Origin: an uncultured Eubacteriales bacterium
GTDB lineage: Bacteria; Bacillota; Clostridia; Christensenellales; Aristaeellaceae
Assembly (NCBI GenBank): GCA_902801165.1
Contig: CADCHI010000009.1
Coordinates: forward strand, 1 to 64,000
Reading direction: 5' to 3'
DNA: 64,000 nucleotides
Shown here in pieces: positions 33,607 through 40,801 of this stretch. Made by a program: the position numbers and the translations under genes. Positions within the stretch are counted from its first letter, which is position 1, and the number at the start of each line of letters is the position of its first letter. Under the pieces are notes generated by a model that was not told the origin of the DNA, ran no database searches, and saw only the letters and a list, made by a program, of their open reading frames with translations.

Positions 33607-33756
33607 ATGACGCATATCAAGACCATCGAAACCCGCAACCTGTGCGACAGCGCCAAGAATGGCGGCTGCGGCGAATGCCAGACCTCCTGCCAGTCCGCGT
33701 GCAAGACCAGCTGCGGCATCGCGAACCAGCAGTGCGAAAAGAAGGCCGACAAGTAA
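33607..33756 (+). CDS. scfA: SCIFF ranthipeptide precursor (six cysteines in forty-five)
   Basis: 49 residues: it begins MTHIKTIETRNLCDSAKNGG and continues CGECQTSCQSACKTSC, GIANQQCEKKADK. The cysteine block and the 'ANQQCE' ending are diagnostic of SCIFF, a near-universal Clostridia RiPP precursor. Its maturase makes Cys to Thr-gamma-carbon thioether crosslinks. There are seven cysteines: an extra Cys at position 13, where the family usually has a Lys or other residue (from memory). GGAGG ribosome-binding site, good promoter. The biological role of SCIFF is unknown; its partner scfB follows after a repeat-element gap. Confidence 0.95.
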   Translation: MTHIKTIETRNLCDSAKNGGCGECQTSCQSACKTSCGIANQQCEKKADK

Positions 33757-33775
33757 TTCGGAAAACTCATTCAAA

Positions 33776-34028
33776 CCTGAATGCCGCCTGAACAGGCGGC
33801 ATTCAGGATGTTGGCAGAGTCAACAGACTGGAGGCCGATGAGAAAGCCTGCAAGGCAAGGAGGCAAGCCAGCAAAAAAGGGAGCTTACCCAGTCGTAAGT
33901 GACCGCATTTTGCTGGCGCAGCCAACACAGCAAGCAAAAATCTCCGCTGATTCTTCTTTATCAACAGAGATTTTTGCGTTTGCGGGCTTTATCAGCGGTC
34001 CGAATGCCGCCTGAACAGGCGGCATTCG
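33776..34028. mobile_element. Hairpin-flanked repeat element between scfA and scfB
   Basis: A perfect 15-bp stem hairpin (33776-33807) and a 13-bp version (34001-34028) share the 26-bp core GAATGCCGCCTG-AA-CAGGCGGCATTC. Between them lies a 193-bp segment containing GTTGGCAGAGTCAACA...TGCTGGCGCAGCCAACAC and a second hairpin GCAAAAATCTC...GAGATTTTTGC (33934-33977). It has no coding capacity. The two hairpins may be a duplicated terminator/attenuator flanking an inserted repeat. Related elements are, from memory, dispersed in other Clostridia genomes. Confidence 0.72.
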
Positions 34029-34051
34029 TGGCATACAGGAGAAATTTGCTC

Positions 34052-35440
34052 ATGATACATCAGTACAAGCTGGGCGGCTACAACATCGTGCTGGACGTGT
34101 GCTCCGGCTCCGTCCACGTGGTGGACGACGCCGCCTACGACATCATCGCCCTGTTCGAGTCCCACAGCCGGGAAGAAGTGCTGGCCCGGGCATCGGCCCT
34201 GCACCCCGACATTCCCGCCGGGGAACTCTCGGAGTGCTACGACCAGGTGGCCGCCCTCCGGGACGCGGGCAAGCTGTTCGCCCCGGACACCTTCGCGCCG
34301 ATGGCGGGCGAGCTGAAGGCCCGCACCTCCGGCGTGGTCAAGGCGCTGTGCCTGCACGTGGCCCACACCTGCAACCTGAACTGTGCCTACTGCTTCGCCA
34401 GCCAGGGCAAGTACCACGGCGAGCGCGCCGTGATGAGCTACGAGGTGGGCAAGCGGGCACTGGACTTCCTGATCGAAAACTCCGGCACCCGGCGCAACCT
34501 GGAGGTGGACTTCTTCGGCGGCGAGCCGCTGATGAACTTCGACGTGGTCAAGCGCCTGGTGGCCTACGCCCGCTCCATCGAAAAGGAGAAGGGCAAGAAC
34601 TTCCGCTTCACGCTGACCACCAACGGCATGCTGGTGGACGATGACGTAATCGATTTCGCCAACCGGGAATGCGCCAACGTGGTGCTCAGCCTGGACGGCC
34701 GGAAGGAGATCCACGACGCCTGCCGGGTGGACTACGCCGGCAACGGCAGCTGGGAGCGCATCGTGCCGAAATTCCAGAAGTTCGTCCAGGCCCGCGGCGG
34801 CAAAAACTACTACATGCGCGGCACCTTCACCCACGCCAACCCGGACTTTTTGAAGGACATCGAGGTCATGCTGGACCTGGGCTTCAACGAGCTGTCCATG
34901 GAGCCGGTGGTCTGCGCCGAGGGCGACCCCGCCGCCCTGACGCAGGAGGACCTGCCCATCGTGCTGGATCAGTACGAAAAGCTGGCCGAGCTGATGATCC
35001 GGCGGCGCAAGGAGGGGCGTCCCTTCACCTTCTACCACTACATGATCGACCTCACCGGCGGCCCCTGCGTGTACAAGCGCATCTCCGGCTGCGGCAGCGG
35101 CACCGAGTACATGGCCGTCACCCCCTGGGGCGACCTGTACCCCTGCCACCAGTTCGTCGGCGAGGAGGGCTTCAGGCTGGGCGACATCTGGCAGGGCGTC
35201 ATCAATGCCGAAAAGCAGGCGGAGTTCGCCGCCTGCAACGTCTACGCCCGCCCCGAGTGCCGGGACTGCTGGGCCCGCCTCTATTGCTCCGGCGGCTGCG
35301 CGGCCAACGCCTTCCACGCCACCGGCAGCGTCACCGGCGTGTACAAGTACGGCTGCGAGCTGTTCAAGAAGCGCATGGAGTGCGCCATCATGGCGGAGAT
35401 CGACCGGCAGATGGACGACGAGCCGGGTGCGGACCGATGA
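34052..35440 (+). CDS. scfB: Radical SAM SCIFF maturase
   Basis: 462 residues. Residues 1-95 form the RiPP recognition-type N-domain ('YNIVLDVCSGSVHVVDDAAYDIIALFE'). The radical SAM CxxxCxxC is 'CNLNCAYCFASQGKYH', and 'DFFGGEPLMNF' and 'TNGMLVDDDVI' follow in the TIM barrel. The C-terminal SPASM domain holds many cysteines ('GCGSGTEYMAVTPWGDLYPC...ECRDCWARLYCSGGCAANAF'), consistent with extra [4Fe-4S] clusters. It reductively cleaves SAM to crosslink ScfA cysteines to threonines. ATG 34052 follows CAGGAGAAAT; its stop overlaps the decarboxylase start. Confidence 0.96.
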   Translation: MIHQYKLGGYNIVLDVCSGSVHVVDDAAYDIIALFESHSREEVLARASALHPDIPAGELSECYDQVAALRDAGKLFAPDTFAPMAGELKARTSGVVKALCLHVAHTCNLNCAYCFASQGKYHGERAVMSYEVGKRALDFLIENSGTRRNLEVDFFGGEPLMNFDVVKRLVAYARSIEKEKGKNFRFTLTTNGMLVDDDVIDFANRECANVVLSLDGRKEIHDACRVDYAGNGSWERIVPKFQKFVQARGGKNYYMRGTFTHANPDFLKDIEVMLDLGFNELSMEPVVCAEGDPAALTQEDLPIVLDQYEKLAELMIRRRKEGRPFTFYHYMIDLTGGPCVYKRISGCGSGTEYMAVTPWGDLYPCHQFVGEEGFRLGDIWQGVINAEKQAEFAACNVYARPECRDCWARLYCSGGCAANAFHATGSVTGVYKYGCELFKKRMECAIMAEIDRQMDDEPGADR

Positions 35441-36807
35441 TCTCCACCCCCATCTGCGATTTCGTCCGGCGCTACGCCGAGGGCCGGCCCGCGCGGCTGC
35501 ACATGCCCGGGCACAAGGGCCGTGGGCCGCTGGGCTTTGAACGCCTGGACATCACCGAGATCGACGGCGCGGACAACCTGTACGCCCCCGAGGGCATCAT
35601 CGCCGAGAGCGAGGCCAACGCCTCCCGGCTGTTCGGTGCGCGCACCTTCTATTCCGCCGAGGGCAGCTCCCTGGCGATCCGCGCGATGCTGGCCCTGGCC
35701 CTCCCGCCGCGTTCCTCCGGGGAGCGCCCCGTGGTGCTGGCCGGGCGCAACGCCCACCGGGCCTTCCTCAGCGCCGCGGCGCTGCTGGACTTCGACGTGG
35801 AATGGCTGCACCCCGCCCCCGGGGACGCCTACCACAGCTGCACCGTCGCCCCCGAACAGGTGGACGCCGCCCTGGCGCGGCTGGGCGGGCGCTGCGCAAC
35901 AGTCTACCTCACCAGCCCGGACTACCTGGGGCACCTTGCGGACATCGCCGCCATCGCCGCTGCCTGCCGCCGCCACGGCGTGCCGCTGCTGGTGGACAAC
36001 GCCCACGGCGCGTACCTGCGGTTTCTGTCCCCCTCCCTGCACCCGATGGACCTTGGCGCGGACATGTGCTGCGATTCCGCCCACAAGACCCTCCCCGCCG
36101 TGACCGGCGCGGCCTACCTGCACCTGCGCCGCGGCCTGCCGGTGGAGGACCGCCGGGTCAAGGAGATGCTGGCGCTGTTCGGCTCCTCGAGCCCCTCTTA
36201 TTTAATCCTGCAATCGCTGGATGCCTGCAACCCCTGCCTGGAGGATCTGCCCGGCCTGCTCGCGGACTTCCTGCCGAAGCTGGAGGCCCTGAAGCGGCGG
36301 CTGGCCGGCCTCGGCTGGATCCTGGTGGGCGACGAACCGATGAAGCTGACCCTCGCGGCCCGGGCCTCGGGCCTGACCGGGGACGACATCGCCCGGCGCC
36401 TGATGGACGCCGGCGTCTACTGCGAGTTCCACGACCCGGACTTCGTCACCCTGATGGCCACCCCCTGGAACGACGACGCGGACCTGCGGCGGCTGGAGGC
36501 GGTCCTGGCCGACCTCGCCCGACCGAAGTCTGTGGGCGAAAACATCGACGGCGCTGTCCGCCCTTCCCTTCCCCGGGAGGCGGCCCCCGCCTATCGCGCC
36601 CCGAGGACGGCGATGACCGTGCGGGAGGCCGCTTTCGCCCCCCGGGAGACCCTTCCCGCCAGGGAATGCGCGGGGCGCGTGCTGGCCGCGCCGGCCCTCA
36701 GCTGCCCGCCCTGCGTGCCCATCGCCGTCTGCGGCGAGGTCATCGACGAATCGGTCCTCCAGCGCCTGCGCTACTACGGCATCGAGACCTGCGACGTGGT
36801 GAAGTAA
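35437..36807 (+). CDS. Orn/Lys/Arg decarboxylase family protein
   Basis: 456 residues. Fold-type I PLP enzyme: N-terminal 'RPARLHMPGHKGRGPLGF', 'EITEIDGADNLYAPEGII', 'FYSAEGSSLAIRAMLALAL', 'PLLVDNAHGAYLRF', and the PLP-Lys in 'DSAHKTLPAVTGAAYLH'. The wing C-terminal domain is present ('APRTAMTVREAAFAPRETLPARECAGRVLA'). It is close to YaaO-like Arg/Lys decarboxylases, making polyamine precursors (agmatine or cadaverine). The ATG overlaps the scfB stop by 4 nt; this linkage scfA-scfB-decarboxylase may be chance. Confidence 0.9.
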   Translation: MISTPICDFVRRYAEGRPARLHMPGHKGRGPLGFERLDITEIDGADNLYAPEGIIAESEANASRLFGARTFYSAEGSSLAIRAMLALALPPRSSGERPVVLAGRNAHRAFLSAAALLDFDVEWLHPAPGDAYHSCTVAPEQVDAALARLGGRCATVYLTSPDYLGHLADIAAIAAACRRHGVPLLVDNAHGAYLRFLSPSLHPMDLGADMCCDSAHKTLPAVTGAAYLHLRRGLPVEDRRVKEMLALFGSSSPSYLILQSLDACNPCLEDLPGLLADFLPKLEALKRRLAGLGWILVGDEPMKLTLAARASGLTGDDIARRLMDAGVYCEFHDPDFVTLMATPWNDDADLRRLEAVLADLARPKSVGENIDGAVRPSLPREAAPAYRAPRTAMTVREAAFAPRETLPARECAGRVLAAPALSCPPCVPIAVCGEVIDESVLQRLRYYGIETCDVVK

Positions 36808-36956
36808 ACCTTCACCGCGTCTTTTTTGCCCGTCCATTATTTCAATCGTTTTCGCTCCCCATCCCATTCCACGTTAAAAATTCGTGTCATTTGCCAATTT
36901 CGGCTCCAAAAAGGCCCTTTTCTTTCCAATAAACCCCAAAAACCGCAAAAAAAGGC

Positions 36957-36985
36957 TTGCATAATATTGTCAGATGTGTTATATT
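36957..36985 (+). promoter_or_regulatory. Promoter of the ABC importer operon, with an A-rich upstream region
   Basis: TTGCAT (36957-36962), 17 bp, TATATT (36980-36985), preceded by an A/T-rich tract (36920-36955) that could act as an UP element. A 200-bp leader follows (36986-37200); nothing else could be identified in the 393-bp gap. Confidence 0.75.
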
Positions 36986-37200
36986 GAATAAGGTTTTCGT
37001 GGCTCCTAAATCGTTTTACGACACCGAAGCCCGCCTCAGAGTTAAGATTCTGTTTTCATGATTGCCGACGCGACGTTGAACTCCGACGTTCCGGAAGGCG
37101 CTCATCATTCCCAATCATGAACAAATCCAGCCGGGCGGCGCGGCCGTCGACGGAGCCGCCGCGCCGAGAGCGCATCCGCAGAAGAAGGGAAGATGGAATT

Positions 37201-38106
37201 GTGAAGGAATTGCTGAGGAACACCTGGAAGCACCGGGCCCACGTGGTCATGGCCCTGCCCGCCTTCCTGATACTGCTTTTCATCATGTATGTTCCCATGG
37301 CCGGTCTCGTGATGGCCTTCAAGGCCTTCGACTACTCCAAGGGCATCTTCGGCAGCCCCTGGAACGGCATCGAGAACTTCAAGTTCCTGCTGGCCTCGAA
37401 GAGCACCTTCTTCAACATGACCAGGAACACCGTGCTGTACTACCTGCTGTTCACCAGCGTGGGCACGCTGCTGAACGTATCGCTGGCCATCGCCATCGAC
37501 CAGATGTTCCTCAAGCGCCTGGCCAAGACCATGCAGACGCTGATGATCATCCCGGTGTTCATCTCCTACGCGGCGGTGCAGTTCATCGTGTACGCCTTCA
37601 TCAGCTCCGACACAGGCCTGATCAACAACGCGCTGGGCGTGAACATCCGCTTCTACTCCACCGCGAAGCTCTGGCCCTGGATCCTGCTGATCACCAAGAT
37701 CTGGAAGGACACGGGCTACGGCTCGGTGCTGTACATGTCCGTTCTCTCCGGCATCGACGTCTCCCTGTATGAGGCGGCCGACATCGACGGCGCGAACAAG
37801 TGGCAGAAGATCATGCACATCACGGTGCCCGCCCTGATTCCGATGATCACCGTCATGCTGCTGCTGTCCGTGGGCAACGTGATGCGTTCCGACACCGGTC
37901 TGTTCTACCAGGTCACCCGCAACAGCGGCATCCTGTACAACACCACCCAGGTCATCGACTCCTACGTTCTGAACCAGATCTTCAAGAACTCCAACTTCGG
38001 CTTCACCGCGGCGACCTCCTTCTTCCAGTCCGTCGTCGGCCTGCTGTTGATGCTGTTCGCGAACTTCACCGTTCGCAAGATCGCGCCCGAAAACGCGCTG
38101 TTCTGA
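37201..38106 (+). CDS. Carbohydrate-type ABC transporter permease 1
   Basis: About 301 residues, six predicted transmembrane segments. Begins with a 'KELLRNTWKHRAHVVMALPAFLILLFIMYVPMAGLVMAFKAFD' stretch typical of LplB/YtmL-like permeases. The EAA loop 'YEAADIDGANKWQKIMHITVPALIP' contacts the ATPase (shared MsmX-type, not encoded here). ATG 37117 has no ribosome-binding site at useful distance; GTG 37201 follows GAAGGGAAG and fits the family N-terminus. First gene of permease-permease-binding protein. Confidence 0.88.
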   Translation: MKELLRNTWKHRAHVVMALPAFLILLFIMYVPMAGLVMAFKAFDYSKGIFGSPWNGIENFKFLLASKSTFFNMTRNTVLYYLLFTSVGTLLNVSLAIAIDQMFLKRLAKTMQTLMIIPVFISYAAVQFIVYAFISSDTGLINNALGVNIRFYSTAKLWPWILLITKIWKDTGYGSVLYMSVLSGIDVSLYEAADIDGANKWQKIMHITVPALIPMITVMLLLSVGNVMRSDTGLFYQVTRNSGILYNTTQVIDSYVLNQIFKNSNFGFTAATSFFQSVVGLLLMLFANFTVRKIAPENALF

Positions 38107-38134
38107 TCGACGATCTGATAGAGGAGTGAATGAC

Positions 38135-39046
38135 ATGGCTAAGAAGGCAAATTACAAGGTCGACAGCTTCGGCCTGGGCCAGGGCATACTGACGTTTGTC
38201 CTCATACTGCTCACGATATTCTTCGCCGCGCCGGTCCTGTTGGTGTTCATCGCGGCGTTCACCGACGAGGTCTACATCACCCAGCACGGCTTCTCCTTCC
38301 TGCCCCAGGCGTGGAGCATGAACGGCTTCAACTCCGTGCTGCGCTACGGCACGCAGCTGGTGCGCTCCTACGGCGTGACCATCTTCGTCACGGTGGCGGG
38401 CACCGCGCTGGGCCTGCTGGTGATGAGCATGTACGCCTACGCCATCAGCCGCAGGGGCTTCAAGCTGTCCCGCTTCCTGTCCATCTTCCTGCTGATCCCG
38501 ATGCTGTTCAACGGCGGCCAGCTGTCCGGCTACATCGTGTTCACCAGCTACTACCACCTGAAGGACAGCCTGCTGCTGCTGATCCTGCCCCTGTGCGTGA
38601 CGACGATGAACGTCATCATCCTGCGCACCTACATCGCCAACTCCATCCCCTATGAGCTGATGGAGGCCGCCACCATCGACGGCGCCGGCGACTACCGCAC
38701 CTTCTTCCAGATCACGCTGCCCCTGATGAAGCCCGCCCTGGCGGCCGTCGGCTTCATGATGGCCACCGCCTACTGGAACGACTGGCAGAACGCCCTGCTC
38801 TACATCGTCACCGACAGCAAGAAGCCCCTGCAGCTGCTGCTGATCAACATCCAGAAGAGCATCGAGTTCCTGCTGAACAACTCCAACGTGCCCGCCAGCG
38901 CCCGCGCGGCCATGGGCGGCACCATCCCCCAGTACTCCGCCACGATGGCGACCGTGGTCGTGGTCATCGCCCCGATCATGGTGGTGTACCCCTTCTTCCA
39001 GAAGTACTTCGTCAAGGGCCTGACCGTGGGCTCCGTGAAGGGCTAA
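38135..39046 (+). CDS. Carbohydrate-type ABC transporter permease 2
   Basis: About 303 residues. Six transmembrane segments, with the EAA loop 'ELMEAATIDGAGDYRTFFQITLPLMKPALAAVGF' and the C-terminal 'FQKYFVKGLTVGSVKG' hallmark of CUT1-type permeases (LplC-like). GAGGAG is 8 nt ahead of ATG 38135; a GTG nine bases earlier (38126) is the long alternative. 28 bp after the first permease. Likely transports an oligosaccharide, with the substrate-binding protein encoded downstream. Confidence 0.9.
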   Translation: MAKKANYKVDSFGLGQGILTFVLILLTIFFAAPVLLVFIAAFTDEVYITQHGFSFLPQAWSMNGFNSVLRYGTQLVRSYGVTIFVTVAGTALGLLVMSMYAYAISRRGFKLSRFLSIFLLIPMLFNGGQLSGYIVFTSYYHLKDSLLLLILPLCVTTMNVIILRTYIANSIPYELMEAATIDGAGDYRTFFQITLPLMKPALAAVGFMMATAYWNDWQNALLYIVTDSKKPLQLLLINIQKSIEFLLNNSNVPASARAAMGGTIPQYSATMATVVVVIAPIMVVYPFFQKYFVKGLTVGSVKG

Positions 39047-39053
39047 AGGTTTT

Positions 39054-39078
39054 AAATGTCCCGGGCATTGGGACATTT
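39054..39078 (+). promoter_or_regulatory. Intercistronic hairpin before the binding-protein gene
   Basis: AAATGTCCC-GGGCATT-GGGACATTT, a 9-bp stem 8 bp past the permease stop, followed by A-rich sequence rather than T's. In importer operons such hairpins often stabilise a separate binding-protein mRNA; that role is inferred. Confidence 0.6.
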
Positions 39079-39141
39079 GAAATAAAAAAACCGGAGACGC
39101 CGAAAACCCGGCGCTTCCAACGATCAACAAGGAGGATAACC

Positions 39142-40608
39142 ATGAAGAAGCTCGTATCTGTGGTTCTGGCCCTGTGCCTGCTCCTGTCCGTGGCCGTCGT
39201 GGCCCAGGCGGAAAGCAAGACTGTCATCAATCTGACCCGCTGCACCTTCAACCTGGCCACCCCTGATTCCGATCAGGTGAAGAAGGTTGAGGACGCCATC
39301 AACGCCTATATCGCTGACAAGATCGACGTCGAGATCCACCTGACCGATATCGGCTCCGGCGAGTACACCGACAAGGTGAACCTGGCCCTGGCCAACAACG
39401 AGATCAACCTGCTGTGGACCGCTTCCTGGGAAGCCGTCATCGGCACCAACGATCTGGTTCCGAAGAACGCCGTGTATGACATCACCGACCTGCTGCCCGG
39501 CACCGCCCTGTACGGTTCCATGGACGAGGGCCAGTGGGAAGCCACCAAGTACAACGGCCGCAACTACTTCATCCCCGTGTACAAGGACAACGTGGAAGGC
39601 TACGACTTCATGTTCCGCAAGGATCTGGTCGACAAGTACGGCTGGGACATCACTTCCGTCGAGAAGCTGGCCGACCTGGAGCCGATGCTGGCTGATGCCA
39701 AGGCTGAGGGCCTGAAGTATCCCTTCCTGACCCAGAAGACCGCCATGTTCTATCGCTGGTACATCGATCGCTTCGACTTCTTCACCGCCGATGCGAACAC
39801 CAACTTCTTCGCCGTGGACCGCGAGACCAACGAGGTCGTCGACACCATCCTCACTCCCGAGTACGCCGAGTTCTGCAAGCTGATGGGCGACTGGGCCGAG
39901 AAGGGCTACGTCTCCGAGGACGAGGCCACCAAGGTGACCACCGACACCACCACCCAGACCCAGGATTGGGCCATCTCCTGGTGGACCGACCTGCCCAACA
40001 ACGTCGAGGCCAACAGCCGCTACGGCCAGGAGGTCGTCATGCAGCCCGCCACCGACCGCTATGCGCACAGCACCTCCGCTCTGGGCAGCTGCTACTGCAT
40101 CACCGCCAACAGCACCGAGGAAGAAGCCAAGGCCGCGATCGACTTCATGGGCCTGCTCTACACCGACAGCACTCTGGCTGACATCTACACCTTCGGCATC
40201 GAGGGCGAGGACTTCGAGTACAGCCAGGCTGACGGACAGACCATCCAGCACGTGACCCAGCACTCCGACAAGTACAACCACTCCATGTGGGAGTCCGCTT
40301 CCGCCACCATCGTCACTCCTCTGGACGTGGAGCCCGACGACAAGGCCGAGAGCTACATCGCCTTCAACGGCGGCGCCAACACCTCCGTGGCGGCTGGCTT
40401 CCGCTTCGACAAGACCCCCGTCGAGGCCGCTTACTCCGCTTGCTCCAGCCTGTTCGAGCAGTATGGCTTCGCGCTGGAGAACGGCGCTGTTCCGGCTGAC
40501 GCCGTCGAGGATTACATCGCCCAGTATCAGGACGAGCTGGATGCCGCTGGCTACCAGGATGTCCTGGCTGAGTTCCAGGCCCAGTACGACGCTTGGAAGG
40601 CCGAATAA
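39142..40608 (+). CDS. ABC transporter extracellular solute-binding protein
   Basis: 488 residues. Signal peptide ('KKLVSVVLALCLLLSVAVVAQAES', cleavage about residue 24) and then a periplasmic-binding-like fold with 'INLTRCTFNLATPDSDQVKKVEDAINAYI', 'INLLWTASWEA', and 'DFMFRKDLVDKYGWD', typical of LipO/DUF3502-type oligosaccharide binders associated with CUT1 permeases. There is no Cys at the cleavage site, so unlike most Gram-positive binding proteins it does not look like a lipoprotein; the retained signal may remain as an anchor or it may be released. Codon use is noticeably richer in optimal codons, suggesting high expression. AAGGAGGATAACC precedes ATG 39142. Confidence 0.9.
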   Translation: MKKLVSVVLALCLLLSVAVVAQAESKTVINLTRCTFNLATPDSDQVKKVEDAINAYIADKIDVEIHLTDIGSGEYTDKVNLALANNEINLLWTASWEAVIGTNDLVPKNAVYDITDLLPGTALYGSMDEGQWEATKYNGRNYFIPVYKDNVEGYDFMFRKDLVDKYGWDITSVEKLADLEPMLADAKAEGLKYPFLTQKTAMFYRWYIDRFDFFTADANTNFFAVDRETNEVVDTILTPEYAEFCKLMGDWAEKGYVSEDEATKVTTDTTTQTQDWAISWWTDLPNNVEANSRYGQEVVMQPATDRYAHSTSALGSCYCITANSTEEEAKAAIDFMGLLYTDSTLADIYTFGIEGEDFEYSQADGQTIQHVTQHSDKYNHSMWESASATIVTPLDVEPDDKAESYIAFNGGANTSVAAGFRFDKTPVEAAYSACSSLFEQYGFALENGAVPADAVEDYIAQYQDELDAAGYQDVLAEFQAQYDAWKAE

Positions 40609-40633
40609 TCCAACCGGTCTCTGACCCAAACTT

Positions 40634-40666
40634 GGGCCGCCCCGCAAAACGCGGGGCGGCCCTTTT
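40634..40666 (+). terminator. Terminator of the ABC importer operon
   Basis: A 12-bp perfect stem GGGCCGCCCCGC / GCGGGGCGGCCC with a 5-nt AAAAC loop and a TTTT tail, 25 bp past the stop. Confidence 0.92.
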
Positions 40667-40670
40667 GTAT

Positions 40671-40778
40671 AGGCAACAGGCAACAGGCAAAATGTGGCTG
40701 CCGCGCTTTATCGCGGGATTGGTTGGAAACGCGGAAGCGGCACTCTGACTAATGCCTGTTGCCTGATGCCTGTTGCCT
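40671..40778. repeat. Heptamer repeats in inverted orientation (AGGCAAC / GCCTGTT)
   Basis: Three AGGCAAC-type heptamers (40671-40690) and, 60 bp on, four GCCTGTT/GCCTGAT heptamers (40753-40778) that are their reverse complement. They can pair to form a large stem. Between is a GC-rich stretch without an evident gene. The same AGGCAAC heptamer occurs at 60679-60701 and 60779-60795. Confidence 0.85.
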
Positions 40779-40801
40779 CTCTTCCCCCACAGGGGGAAAC
40801 A

